Assembly: GCF_032854445.1 (NCBI RefSeq)
Contig: NC_088305.1
Span: forward strand, 24,959,400-25,023,399
From: Liolophura sinensis
Lineage: Eukaryota; Mollusca; Polyplacophora; Chitonida; Chitonidae
Direction of reading: 5' to 3'
DNA: 64,000 bases
The notes under the pieces were generated by a model that saw nothing but the letters and a program-made list of their open reading frames with translations, made no database searches and was not told the origin of the DNA. This document shows positions 1 to 9,997 of this stretch, in pieces. Made by a program: the position numbers and the translations under genes. The first letter of the stretch is position 1, and the number at the start of each line of letters is the position of its first letter.

Positions 1-358
1 GTAAAAGGGTCAAGGCCATCCCACGGAAGGGGCGGTAAGGTCGTAAACCAGCTGAACGAAGACGACGCAGTGTTGTTCTGGGGCTGATGACATGGCCTAG
101 TGCCGTCGCCGCTGTTGACGTCGCCGTGACGAATCGGTTTTGGAGGTGGATCTGCCGGATGTAGCGATCTTCAGCCGCAGTTGTAACCCTGGGTAATCTT
201 GGTCTGTGTTGGGTCTGGCCTGTATGCTAATAGCGTATCAACAACCTCCTGATGGTGGTTTGGCTGCAGTTGAACGTTCTTACAATGTGACGTTGCGAGA
301 CTGCCATGGTGGACACACCGATGGCCTGGTCTCGTTGCGCTTGCGTAAGTCTTGGCAT
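1..358 (-). pseudogene. Tc1/mariner-like transposase, N-terminal part, broken
   Basis: Read leftward from an ATG at 358 the translation begins MPRLTQAQRDQAIG, the usual start of Tc1-family transposases, followed by a helix-turn-helix (SQRHIVRTFNCSQTTIRRLL). After an in-frame TAG at 227-229 the same frame continues with family-typical sequence, including TTAAEDRYIRQIHLQNRF and, near the window edge, ATALGHVISPRT and a LRSAGLRPYRPFRGM stretch. This is the DNA-binding half of a cut-and-paste DNA transposase; the DDE catalytic half would lie outside the window. The nonsense codon, with the frame otherwise preserved, suggests a recently inactivated copy. I did not find the expected terminal inverted repeat between 359 and 700. 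Confidence 0.85.
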
Positions 359-764
359 ACTGTTGGTGTTTTTTCGGTCACTGAATGTCTGCTCTTTCGA
401 GCAAGAGTATTTATGCAACATTACCGCACGTGCATCACGAGCCATGCCTTAAAAGGACGTTTTGCATGTGGTCGCAATTTCACAATTCCAATTGCTGCGT
501 TCGTGACGATGCGTTCTGGTAGAGGAAACGATGCAGTCATACACTAAGTCCTGCTTAGAATCAAACCCGGAACCGCGCTTTTACTTTTTTATGACAAAAA
601 ATACGGTGAAACCTTTCTTTTGCCTGGTAGTTTAGATGACCTCATAATCTTGACAACAGGTTGTCATAGCTATAGTACTAGTGATGACGCTGCTTCTTAA
701 AGTAAATCAGGTACAACATAATTAAAGACGGACAGCGAAGAGAGTAAAACCAGAGCAGCTACAA
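359..764. other. No gene seen; flank of the Tc1-like element
   Basis: This stretch should hold the transposon 5' untranslated end. The ORF reading 206-547 on the + strand is the opposite strand of the transposase and is not a gene. No terminal repeat could be paired. Confidence 0.4.
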
Positions 765-890
765 CAGTGTGATAGCTGGCAAATGGTCACACGTAACCGG
801 CGAGATACGGCCTCTTGTCAGTTTACCTCAGTCAGGGTTTTGTTCTAACTGTTCAGTTAAATGCATAAACAGTAGCAATTTACACATCCC
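765..890 (-). repeat. Dispersed repeat family D, minus copy
   Basis: The complement carries the words GAGGTAAACTGA and CGGTTACGTGTGACCATTTGCC, which also occur at about 15060-15180, 17090-17190 and 57640-57740 on the + strand. The family includes an AATAAAAC-like word before the shared core. Its nature (SINE or MITE) is unclear. Confidence 0.55.
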
Positions 891-2879
891 CTAGCACCAC
901 GGCTTAAGTAGAGTTGGGTAAAAAATGCAGTGATCTTAACTGCAATTTCTTAGACGTCATTGGTCTCGACTTACTCAGAACTATCTACCCATTTCAGAGA
1001 ATGTCATGGTGTTATATTATACATGTCAGTTTACTTTAAGCACGTGTATTTCTACAGCTGTGGGTGAAGTTAATTAAACATATGACAGACACAGCTCATG
1101 TTGTAGTTTTTCATACATGTATGCAATAAAAGAGAATTAGCGCTCAGTACATGTACAACAAAAACTGATCAACTTTTTGAAAGAAAAATTGCGGACAGGT
1201 TTGTTTACATCAAAAGTACAAAAAAAAACCAAAGAAAAACGGTGTAACAACTATACACCTATCAGTTTACCAGACTAGGCACCTCCAAGCCAAACACCAT
1301 CTATATTTTGAACAAAATCCTTAAAGAACTGACATACATGTAATCAACGTATATACATGTATTTAGAAAAGCATGTAACACAGCTATAACGTATCATTTG
1401 CACTGGGCAAAATTCTAACAATATCATCTTGTATAACCAGCAGACACGGTGTAATACCTACAGGGCAGGGATCTACCTGGGCAGTGAATACAATGTGCAG
1501 TAATGCATGTTATATAACATCATAGCACTTACATGGAAATCTCATTTAAAGGAAATATTTATAATTTATAATATAAATGCTTAGCATCCTTCCTCACATT
1601 ACCTACATACTAAAAAAAGAGTTTATTTTTTAAACACATTTCTGTTACACTTTTGAATCGCGTATTGGTTTTTATTCATAAAGAAATGTGTCTAGTAACT
1701 AGGAGATGTGTTTATTAGGGTAAACACATCAGATATTTACATAGTAATGGGGTGTATATATTAAGAAGACATATTCCAGTAAACACATGTTCATATTGAG
1801 TGCAGAGAGCTGATAAACATCTCAAAATGTTTAATATTGTAAACATGTGACATATTTATACTCTAATGCATAACACTATTCATGTGTTTAATCAAACTAT
1901 GGCCAGGTACAATTGATCAATTTTATTGTGAGATGTCAAGTGAGTGTCTTAACTTAACTGGAGTACTTTTTGGGTATTTACCATGTGTTAACCCCAACCA
2001 TTACATTCCCAGCCCGTCTACCCCCTACCCCTACCCCCATCCTGCCATTTATGCAAAATTTCACCCTCACACTTAAGGCTTGTATCTCCAAATTTCATTT
2101 ACACAGGCGAATGTAAGATATCATTTATTTGACCAGAGCCGTTTTAGGATATATACAGATAGACGTAGCAAGTTATATTTATCACATATTCTGAAACACC
2201 TACATACATGTATGACATTTAGTACAGCAATGCACAATTAAGTATTGCAATTTAGCTATATGCAAAGTGACTTTACAACATTAAATATGCTAATGCTGTG
2301 TTTCAAAATAGGTCTGAAAGTTGATCTGCTTCTTATCTTTGATGAAATTTTATCAAATGTGCTGTCTATGCAACAACAATAATAAAAATTTGATCAGTTT
2401 TTCAATTCATTTCTACACGTACAAGTGGGGATAGGGTTAGCAATTCTTACACAACTTCTGCGCAGCTGGGGAGATGTGGTCAAATTTTAGCATCTAAGGA
2501 CAACAAGTGTTGCATTTTAAGGAAATATAGGGTAAATGTTCATTTCGGCAGATTTTCATTTTTCAGAAAACAAATTTAAACCCCGCTCTCCACAAGACAT
2601 CCTATCCCAGACACTTGCGTGTAGAGTATCAACCCAGGTGGGCTGCTACTGACAGCCCTGAAATTTGACTTTTGCCATTACCCATGTAAGATTTTGGTTT
2701 TAATGAGAAAATCATATAAAAATATTACTAACAAAAAATTTGGGACCAAGATTTGCCCCAGAACTGAAGTTGGGGGACTGACTTGATATTACTGACTCAG
2801 AGGCATTTAATTTGTTCATGCACTATAAAATTCATCTGTGCTACTTTGCATCTAACATGTCTAAATGAAATATATCAGA
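891..2879. other. AT-rich non-coding DNA, no gene seen
   Basis: No exon with a convincing acceptor, donor and reading frame was found. The stretch has many ACATGTA words and, at about 1620-1870, scattered copies of AAACACAT about every 70 bases. ORFs are short and look random. Confidence 0.5.
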
Positions 2880-3070
2880 ATTTTATTTGTTTTGGATAGA
2901 ACAGAAAGCTTTTCTCCCAGTTTTATTACCCACCTTACCAACGTAAGAAAATGTTATGACTTCACTTCCAGCCACTACAGCTATTAGAAATTGTAGCTGA
3001 GAATGTTGTAGACAAAAGTGCAAGCTGCATGTGGCGGTATGACAAGGTGCCACGCGAAAGTAAGGGTAAA
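2880..3070 (-). repeat. Dispersed ~200-bp repeat (family E), minus copy
   Basis: On the complement the order of words (TTCGCGTGG, then GTCATACC, GCAGCTTGCACTTTTGTC, GGAAGTGAAGTCATA, then AACTGGGAGAAA) matches the + strand at 24255-24475 and, for the last part, the minus strand at 55860-56060. The copies share short ORFs by descent, not because they are coding. Confidence 0.55.
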
Positions 3071-3511
3071 TATATTTTTGAGGTTGAAGATTTACTATAT
3101 AATTAATCAGGAAAATCAATGCTCTCGTCTAACCAATGCACTGTTCTAACCTAAAAGGGTAAGGAATATCTCCCTCATTTAGTATTTTTCTTAGGAACTA
3201 AAGTTACATAACACAACAAGAATTACTACATGTATCATGTTGACTATATGTATTCTCATGTATAAACTGTGACCTGTTTTGCTCAGTGACACCCCTGATT
3301 ATGCTGATTTACAACTCAGCATTATTAAAAATAAAACTACCCAGTCATAATCTACATGTATTTTGTCTGGAAGAAAACTGACACTGATGTTCAGGACAAG
3401 TCAGACAGACTGTGTCTGTACTGAATTAGCCACACTGCTGACATTAACTAAAACATCCATACGCAAATTGGTTATGGCTTCTTTCAGAGGCATTTAGGAA
3501 TTGGGATGGTA

Positions 3512-3580
3512 TAGATTGACAGAGGCATTACTTATGGATAACAATTCCTGGATTTATTGTGTTGGTGACGTTTCGATGTA
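3512..3580 (+). repeat. Left arm of 69-bp inverted repeat
   Basis: It begins TAGATTGACAGAGGCATTAC and ends TTTCGATGTA. Its reverse complement is found at 3907-3975 with no mismatch seen. Confidence 0.9.
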
Positions 3581-3583
3581 CGC

Positions 3584-3778
3584 CATCCAAAACACCAACT
3601 CCAATGGAACACAGTTCATACCCTACAAAACAACCAGTCAGACTATAAAAGAAGGAAACTGCTGGAAGCCATCATGATCCGACGACACAATCCACAGCTT
3701 AACCGAGACAGCCGGTACCACCTACCGACCGCCTACAATGACCTCATCAGATTAGACAGTGACCGCCTTAAACCCTGA
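3584..3778 (+). pseudogene. Penelope-like GIY-YIG endonuclease C-terminus
   Basis: An open frame of 64 residues ends at TGA 3776-3778. It contains HQLQWNTVHTLQNN, then KRRKLLEAIMIRRHNPQLNR, which fits the conserved helix and the Leu-Asn-Arg-Asp tail of the GIY-YIG nuclease that follows the reverse transcriptase in many Penelope-like elements. Only the last part of the protein is present and there is no reverse transcriptase, so the copy is 5' truncated and not able to move by itself. Confidence 0.7.
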
Positions 3779-3906
3779 AGCCATTACCCTGAAGTTACTA
3801 TCTATGTTACATTGTTGCCTGTTGTTGACACCACTCACTCTCTTACTGTATATATGTTGTCTTGTATCTCTGTATGTTCATATGGTTTGATAACGATGTA
3901 AGAACC

Positions 3907-3975
3907 TACATCGAAACGTCACCAACACAATAAATCCAGGAATTGTTATCCATAAGTAATGCCTCTGTCAATCTA
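3907..3975 (-). repeat. Right arm of 69-bp inverted repeat
   Basis: This is the reverse complement of 3512-3580. Its last two bases overlap the right copy of the 15-base target duplication. Confidence 0.9.
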
Positions 3976-4121
3976 CGCAAATTGGTTAGTTTGTTTAAAA
4001 AATTCTTAATTAAAGTCTATTTCAACAAATTATAATATGATGGAAAAAATGTAATGAATAATTACCCGAGGGTCAGGGAGTGCTTATTATATCACAGAGA
4101 ACTTGAGGCAGAGTTGCAGAT

Positions 4122-4652
4122 TCACCTTTTACCAGACGAGCAGGCACAGATCCAGACCTGACAAACCCAACCGATGGCACGGGAGGCTCTGTGACTGACA
4201 GTGTACATTACCCTGTTGCTGTCACAATCCAGGACTGTCAGTGACTGGTCATCACAGTCCCGGTACACACCCAGGTGATGAGGTCGTGTGTAAGGTTTGT
4301 ACTGTTGATGGTCAGATTTGATCTCACCACCACGGTGACTAACACAGCTGACCTCATCACAACTGTACAACATCCCAATGTACCAGGTGTTACGGCCAGG
4401 CTTTGTCACCCCCTTAACACAGCGTTTCTGTCTAACTCCTGCATCACAGCGACAGCCAGGTGAACAGGAGATCAGTACGTCCCAGGAGTACATGCCAGTC
4501 TGGTAATGGCCGTCTGTCACAGCTTTCCTCCACCACCCCCGGGACAAGCCCTCAACCTCTACCACACAGCCGATGCCAGTACTTCTCAGTTTACTGCGTC
4601 TGTCCAAGTGAATATCAGCGTTGGCTCTGCAAAAATACAACAGAAGCAGCAT
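4122..4652 (-). CDS. Cysteine-rich secreted protein, unrecognised
   Basis: The reading frame is open for 558 nt and ends at TGA 4122-4124. Starting from the ATG at 4652 gives 176 residues beginning MLLLLYFCRANA, a short signal-peptide-like segment. The mature part has 12 cysteines, including SCSPGCRC, YSCDEVSC and a C-terminal WVCQVWICACSS, with Trp-rich stretches (GWWRKAV, TWYIGM). Codon use is even and the frame is long for this AT-rich DNA, so I think it is real. An alternative is that the hydrophobic start is really an intron end: TTCTGTTGTATTTTTGCAG is a textbook acceptor, with the exon starting at 4626. In that case this is the last exon of a longer minus-strand gene. Its function is unknown, and it resembles small secreted effectors or matrix proteins only in a general way. 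Overlapping + strand frames (4275-4654) are shadows. Confidence 0.6.
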   Translation of the reverse strand: MLLLLYFCRANADIHLDRRSKLRSTGIGCVVEVEGLSRGWWRKAVTDGHYQTGMYSWDVLISCSPGCRCDAGVRQKRCVKGVTKPGRNTWYIGMLYSCDEVSCVSHRGGEIKSDHQQYKPYTRPHHLGVYRDCDDQSLTVLDCDSNRVMYTVSHRASRAIGWVCQVWICACSSGKR

Positions 4653-4689
4653 AAACAACAATGACGATATTATTGACACGAATGTAATT

Positions 4690-5204
4690 TATACACAGAT
4701 CTCAGTCATTTTCAGGCAGTTTGAAAAAGTTGAGCTTCGACAAGAACTGGATCCATCACTAAATGGCGGGTACGACATGGACTAACTACTGGTTTAAAAT
4801 ACAGATTTTCAGCGCCTTAAATTGTTTGACACTTATCACCCACAGCATGAACAATACCTTCCTCTATCCGACACATGGTTTTAGTTCTCAGTTATGGCAC
4901 ATTTGAACACACAATTCACTACGAGGATGTAGTAGGCCTGTTGTCATTCGTAGAGTAACAAGCTACCGAAGCCGTCTGTGTAGTAAGGGAGGTAACTCGC
5001 CACACATAACTTACCAAGTGACTTTCTTTGCCACAATATCCCAAAGACTATTTAATCCATCAGGCTTATTAGAAGTAAAGAAGTATAAGATTAAATTTTC
5101 TGCAATAGATTAAAAAAAAAAAAACAGTTCAATATGTCAACATTTAAAAAAAGCATATACCAAGTGAGGAAATAAATGTGTTTTTTGTATCTGTTTTGCC
5201 CAAC
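4690..5204. other. No gene seen
   Basis: This is upstream DNA of the minus-strand cysteine-rich ORF. It contains an A-run near 5113 and a GGGAGGTAACTC word of a kind common in repeats here. No TATA box stands out. Confidence 0.4.
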
Positions 5205-5440
5205 TTATGGCATGCCTCACATCAGTTTGTATCTTTTGTAAACACCCTAATGCATGCCTCACCTTAGTTTGTATCTATTGTGGACACCTCATTGCAATGC
5301 CTGACATAAGTGTATGTTTTGTGGACGCGCTAATGCATGCCTCACCTTAGTTTGTATCTGTCGTGGACACCTCACTGGATGCCAGACATAAGTTTATGTT
5401 TTACGCTAACCCTAATGCATGCCTCACATTAATTTATAGA
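5205..5440 (+). repeat. Imperfect tandem repeat, ~82-bp unit
   Basis: Words TGCATGCCTCACCTTAG, TTTGTATCT, GTGGACACCTCA and GACATAAG recur about every 82 bases, or every ~41 bases if the two half-units are aligned. There are about three copies. Confidence 0.6.
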
Positions 5441-5444
5441 CAGC

Positions 5445-6235
5445 CAGTACGAAAACACCTTCAGCAGCCATGTCGGGACTTGACTCAGTATGGTAATATG
5501 GCCAAGCCTGTCAGCTGCAGTGGTTATAAAGGTAACTTGAGCCTATATACTCTATGATAATTAGGCCAAACATTTGAACATGTCTATCTACAGAATTTTA
5601 GAGATATAATAAATACAACATTACTAATAGTGACGAGTAACACGAACATATTTTACTTAGTTTAAAAGGATTATGAACTAAGGTCAAATTTAGCCTTCCA
5701 GCTCCTCGTGTTTTATTATGTTATTGGCAGAAACCACAGTACAGACTACAACAGTTGCTATACACTGCGATCAACACTGATCAAACAAAATGTTTAAACC
5801 GTAAATATTGAATTCGCTCCAACCTAGAGGTAGGTCAGCATCATTAAATTCATTAATGACGTACTATCGCCCTGAACCCAAATCAGTCGTTTTCCTTGAC
5901 AAGAAAATATTTTGAAAATATCTATTGGCAGTGTCAGATGTTCACACACAAGCTGAGAGTCCATGCAAAGACACGCCCCAAGTCGTATGTCTGCTTTGTG
6001 TCCATTTGAGGACGACCAGACCAATTAAATACTGTCTGAGAGTAGGAAACACGATCAAGTAAAGCAACTTCTTCACCTGATTGTCTTACAGGACTTACCT
6101 ATCGATACAATTCCCACCGCGTTTCACAACTCGATAAAACTGCGCAGATTGAAAGAGAAAATAATTAGCTCTGAGAAATACACCTCATCTGACCAGGGGA
6201 GGTAAATCCCTCAATAAACTTTTACGCTGGTATAA
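5445..6235. other. No gene seen
   Basis: The minus frame 5824-6024 is open for 66 residues but has neither a clear start context nor splice sites, so I do not call it. The rest is AT-rich. Confidence 0.4.
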
Positions 6236-6239
6236 GCTG

Positions 6240-6680
6240 ACGATGGCGTATCACGGTGTCACGGGAGATTAAGTGAAATCGCGCTTTATCAAGGTACAAG
6301 GGAAAAGATAGTAAAAGCGAAATCAAATCATATCACGGTATAAATAAGATGATGGTAATAGGTGAAATTATAGTATATCACCGCATATGGAAATCATGGT
6401 GTACCACGGTATAAGGAAGATGATGGTATTGGTGAAATCATTGTTTCTCATTACATTAGGAAAATGACGGTATAAATGAAATCATGATGTATCGCCTTAT
6501 AATGGAGATGATGTGAAATCATGGACTATCGTGGTATAAGGGAGATAATGGTATAAGTGAGATAATGGTGTGTCGCGGTATAACGAAGATGACGGTAGAA
6601 GTGAAATCTTGGTGTATCACCGTACAATGGAGATGATATAATTCAACTCATGGTGTGTCACAGTATAACGGAGATAATGG
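6240..6680 (+). repeat. Tandem array, ~44-bp unit
   Basis: The unit is roughly TGGTGTATCACGGTATAA followed by GGAGATGATGGTATAAGTGAAATCA, repeated about ten times with drift. The same unit is found reversed at 23345-23560 and 23770-23960, as part of a larger inverted duplication. Confidence 0.8.
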
Positions 6681-6714
6681 TATAAGTAAAATCATCGTGC
6701 ATCGCGGTATTAGG

Positions 6715-6870
6715 AAGAGGATCCATTACACCATGATGATCCGCCGATGTTCGTGGGTTTCCCCCAAGCTCTGTCCGGTTTCCTCCCACTATGACACTGA
6801 CTACCGTAGTATAAGTGAAGTCTTCTTGAGTAAGACGTAAGGCACATAAATAAATAAACAGAGTTCTGTG
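6715..6870 (+). mobile_element. SINE-A, 3' part
   Basis: It contains GTGGGTTTCCCCCAAGCTCT, GGTTTCCTCCCACTATGAC and TCTTCTTGAGTAAGACGTAA, then CATAAATAAATAAAC. The tRNA-like head is missing. It is part of the block that is inverted at 23165-23300. Confidence 0.75.
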
Positions 6871-6879
6871 TAAGTAAAT

Positions 6880-7084
6880 TCAGATACGTCATAAACAAAT
6901 GCATGCAAATTCAAAGTGTATTCAGAAATTGCTTGAAGAAACACATAATACGTGCAGAGATGATTGCCGCTTTACTTTAAACGTACATACAATAACACTG
7001 ACTGAGAACAGTTTATTCATAGACTCAGGGATGCATAATATGTAGAGACCAAGATATGGTCACAAACCAAAGCTAATTACTTTT
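6880..7084. repeat. Half of an inverted duplication (partner 22955-23160)
   Basis: The words GCAAATTCAAAGTGTATTCAG, ATGATTGCCGCTTTACTTTAA, ACTGAGAACAGTTTATTCATAG and GAGACCAAGATATGGTCAC here appear in reverse complement at 22955-23130. Homology stops near 7084, inside what is the start of the ORF at 22304-22975 in the other copy. Confidence 0.75.
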
Positions 7085-7168
7085 TTTACTTATTTTTCTG
7101 TCTACACTTAGCTGTACTTGTACCCATGTCCGTGATAAGGCTTATCTTACACCCGTTAATGTAGAACT

Positions 7169-7307
7169 GGGGCCATTTTCACAAAGCGGCGTACGACATT
7201 TATTTTTCTTACATTTGTCGTACGATATTTTGTACGTCATTATTAACGTACCATTGTCCTATCCGTGCGATATCGTACGAGTAAGACATCTTTGTGAAAG
7301 TGGCCCC
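7169..7307. repeat. Palindromic MITE-like element, ~139 bp
   Basis: The left end GGGGCCATTTTCACAAAG and the right end CTTTGTGAAAGTGGCCCC are inverted repeats, and the interior (CGTACGAC, GTCGTACGA, CGTACGAG) is also self-complementary. A decayed relative ends at about 59040-59100, and a longer palindrome with related ends is at 35838-36045. No target duplication was resolved. Confidence 0.7.
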
Positions 7308-7309
7308 GA

Positions 7310-7724
7310 GGTTCCCTATGAATGTTCATTTCTCTTCTTTCTTCCTGTTATTCTAGGATAATGTGGTTCAGACATCTTGCACATTCCACATATTGGCTCC
7401 TTTTAAGATATTAGTAGCTTTATGCATGCTTTTTCCGAGCACACCACATCTCCATTTGAGGTGCGTCAGCACCTGTTGCATCGGTCAATGGATTAAAAAA
7501 TATCTCCAGGCTTGTACTTCTGTCGGTTATGGCCACCTGTAATAAATCGCAGTGCAAGATAAATTCAGAGATCTTTTGCTCTCTAAACAGTTTGTTTTCT
7601 AAACAGTTGTTTTGTGATCGTGTGGGCTTCACACCTATGTATGTATTCTTGAGTTTTACATCATACCTATCAATTAGTCGGTCATATGACTACGAGAAGT
7701 CATTTGAGGGGGGGATATATACGG
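7310..7724. other. No gene called
   Basis: Short frames on both strands (7420-7632 minus, 7529-7804 plus) overlap and none shows splice sites or a known motif. Confidence 0.35.
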
Positions 7725-7965
7725 TGTCTCCGTGTGGCAGAGAGAGTCCATGCCACCTATGTGCTGCCACCACTGAAGTATCATGCCGACGACACCAGAC
7801 ATGACACACCCATCCAGTCACATTACACTGACACAGGACCAACAAGTCCTGTGTTTCCTTGTTCTAACTTCTCGAGGCAAAGCACGTATGATTTCTAATG
7901 TTTTAGGTATGACCCAACCCGGTGTTTCCCGACTTCGAGGTGGACGTTCTAACCGTCAGGCCTCT
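7725..7965 (-). mobile_element. SINE-B family member, minus strand, degraded
   Basis: The + strand words CACTGAAGTATCATGCCGACGA, CACCAGACATGACAC and CACATTACACTGACAC also occur at 32580-32640, 53560-53610 and 55165-55220. In the complement, better-preserved members end in the tail shared with the + strand SINE-B copies. Confidence 0.6.
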
Positions 7966-7984
7966 GAAGCGTTCTCTTGGTGTT

Positions 7985-8690
7985 CTGTGCCAGACCTACG
8001 TATTGTGTAGTATTTGGTCAGTATTGTGCAGCAGGTGTTCAGTATTGTGCGGCAGGTGCTCTGTAATGTTAGTGGAAGATCTGTATTGTGCAACTGCTGC
8101 TCAGTATTGTTTAGCAAGTGTTCAGTATTGTGCGGCAGGTGCTCTGTAATGCTAGTGGAAGATCTGTATTGTGCGACTGCTGCTCTGTACTGTTTGGCAG
8201 GTGCTCAGTATTGTTTGGCAGGTGCTCAGTATTGTGGGGCAGGTGCTCAGTATTGTGCGGCAGGTGCTCAGTATTGTGCGGCAGGTGCTCAGTATTGTGC
8301 GACTGCTGCTCTGTATTGTGCGACTTCTGCTCAGTATTGTGCGGCAGGTGCTCAGTATTGTGCGGCAGGTGCTCAGTATTGTGGGGCGAGTGCTCAGTAT
8401 TGTGCGGCAGGTGCTCAGTATTGTGGGGCAGGTGCTCAGTATTGTGCGGCAGGTGCTCAGTATTGTGCGACTGCTGCTCTGTATTGTGCGACTTCTGCTC
8501 AGTATTGTGCAGCAGGTGATCAGTATTGTGCGGCAGGTGCACAGTATTGTTCAGCAGGTGCTCAGTATTGTGCGGCAGGTGCTCAGTATTGTGCGGCAAG
8601 TGATCAGTATTGTGCAGCAGGTGCTCAGTATTGTGCGGCAGGTCCTCTGTATTGTGCGGCAGCTGCTCAGTATTCTGTGGCAGCTGTCAC
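7985..8690 (+). repeat. Minisatellite, 21-bp unit, ~33 copies
   Basis: The unit is TGCTCAGTATTGTGCGGCAGG with variants (ACTGCTGC, ACTTCTGC, GTGGGGCAGG). Blocks of seven or more units repeat as higher-order segments: 8298-8340 resembles 8466-8508. Because 21 is divisible by three and the unit lacks stops in several frames, long ORFs appear in all three forward frames and one reverse frame. I see no splice sites or start that would make this coding. Confidence 0.9.
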
Positions 8691-8699
8691 ACAATACTA

Positions 8700-8908
8700 A
8701 GAACTATGAAGTAGATACCACTATAAAAACATCCATCTGAAAACACAAAAGAAATCTGTAAAAAAAATTATATTATGAAAATCAAGGCAGAAAGCTTCAA
8801 AGAAGTCCAAGTTATCAGAATTCCATTCCTTCAAGGACGAAATATTCGACGATGAAACCTTCAAGTTTTTTTTTTTTCACCAGTCAGAAGATAATACTTT
8901 TATAATTG
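8700..8908. other. Spacer between minisatellite and segmental duplication
   Basis: AT-rich sequence with a T-run at 8868-8878. No feature seen. Confidence 0.4.
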
Positions 8909-9033
8909 CAAGAAGCTTTTATGTGTTCTGTATATTATGCAGCCTGAGGTCAAAGGCTCGTCGCTGAATGCCACTTACATGCTGATACAATACATATAAT
9001 CACATCCTGTTTTGGCTTTTGTTATGTCCTTAG

Positions 9034-9410
9034 GATAGTTCCTGTTTGCCACGATAGTTCTTGTTTGCCACAATAGTTCCTGTTTGCCACAATGGTTCTT
9101 GTTTGCCACAATAGTTCCTGTTTGCCACGATAGTTCCTGTTTGCCACGATAGTTCCTGTTTGCCACGATAGAGCTTGTTTGCCACGATAGTTCTTGTTTG
9201 CCACGATAGTTCCTGTTTGCCACGATAGTCTTTGTTTGCCACGATAGTTCTTGTTTGCCACGATAGTTCCTGTTTGCCACGATAGAGCTTGTTTGCCACG
9301 ATAGTTCTTGTTTGCCACGATAGTTCCTGTTTGCCACGATAGTCCTTGTTTGCCACGATAGTTCTTGTTTGCCACGATAGTTCTTGTTTACCACGATAGT
9401 TCTTGTTTAG
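9034..9410 (-). repeat. Minisatellite, 19-bp unit, ~20 copies (copy A)
   Basis: The unit is TAGTTCCTGTTTGCCACGA, with variants such as TAGTTCTTG, TAGAGCTTG and TAGTCCTTG. A unit of 19 shifts frame each time, so all three reverse frames stay open and give repeating GKQELSWQTRTIVANKNYR-type translations. These are by-products of the repeat. Confidence 0.92.
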
Positions 9411-9739
9411 GTAGGTTTGGGTAGGAGCTAGACAACATAGGTTCTCCAAGCAGTAGTTATTGAAGCTTACCTTTGTTAGATTAAATCAGACATCTGCCTC
9501 CTGCTATGCCTAATTTACTCGTTTCAGAAGTAGGCTCTAGCGGTGCAATTTTTCTGTCTTTCAAGTTTCAAATTTTTATTGACATATCCATTTGTGAGTT
9601 CCAAGCATGAACCTGAAATTGTTATGTACGGCGTTAAACCTGCAGCATACATCCATACATGGTTCCAGTTTCATAACACACCAACACATCAATTCATTCC
9701 AAACAACTATAGTTGCTCATAATTAGTGCCACAACAGTA

Positions 9740-9958
9740 CACTCAAAAGTATAATCTGTTGTCTGAGTAATGCTAGAATGCATTCTGCTATTGTAACACA
9801 CTATCGTGTTAAATATAACAGCAATATTCTATTAATCCAACAGAAAGATTCTATTAAACTAACAGGATATTATATTGAATAGAACACAGTATCATGCTAT
9901 AATAACAGAATACATTCTAGCATCACTCAGACAAAAGACTTTGTTAAAATGAGCAGAT
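9740..9958. mobile_element. MITE with TA target duplication, copy A, right end deleted
   Basis: It starts CACTCAAAAG and contains two long imperfect inverted arms (TCTGAGTAATGCTAGAATGC versus GCATCACTCAGACAAAAGAC). The right terminal inverted repeat seen in copy B is absent because a deletion starts at 9958. Confidence 0.75.
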
Positions 9959-9997
9959 TAACATTTTTCTCATTTTCCAAGTGAGCCGTGAAGCAAC

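Larger units (their letters stand above)
3474..3973 (+). mobile_element. Penelope-like retroelement, 3' fragment with terminal inverted repeats
   Basis: The element is bounded by a 15-base direct repeat, TACGCAAATTGGTTA, at 3460-3474 and 3974-3988, which I read as the target-site duplication. Inside are 69-bp inverted repeats (3512-3580 and 3907-3975) that are identical as far as I can compare, and between them the end of a GIY-YIG endonuclease ORF. Penelope-like elements are known for 5' truncation, flanking pLTR-type repeats in direct or inverted orientation, and variable target duplications, all consistent with this structure. The perfect arms suggest a recent insertion. Confidence 0.75.

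Noticed and set aside
4275-4654. Two + strand ORFs
   Set aside because: They lie opposite the longer, cysteine-rich minus-strand frame and have no features of their own.
8975-9449. Long repetitive minus-strand ORFs (about 139 codons in three frames)
   Set aside because: They result from a stop-free 19-bp repeat that shifts frame each unit. The same happens at 60363-60790.
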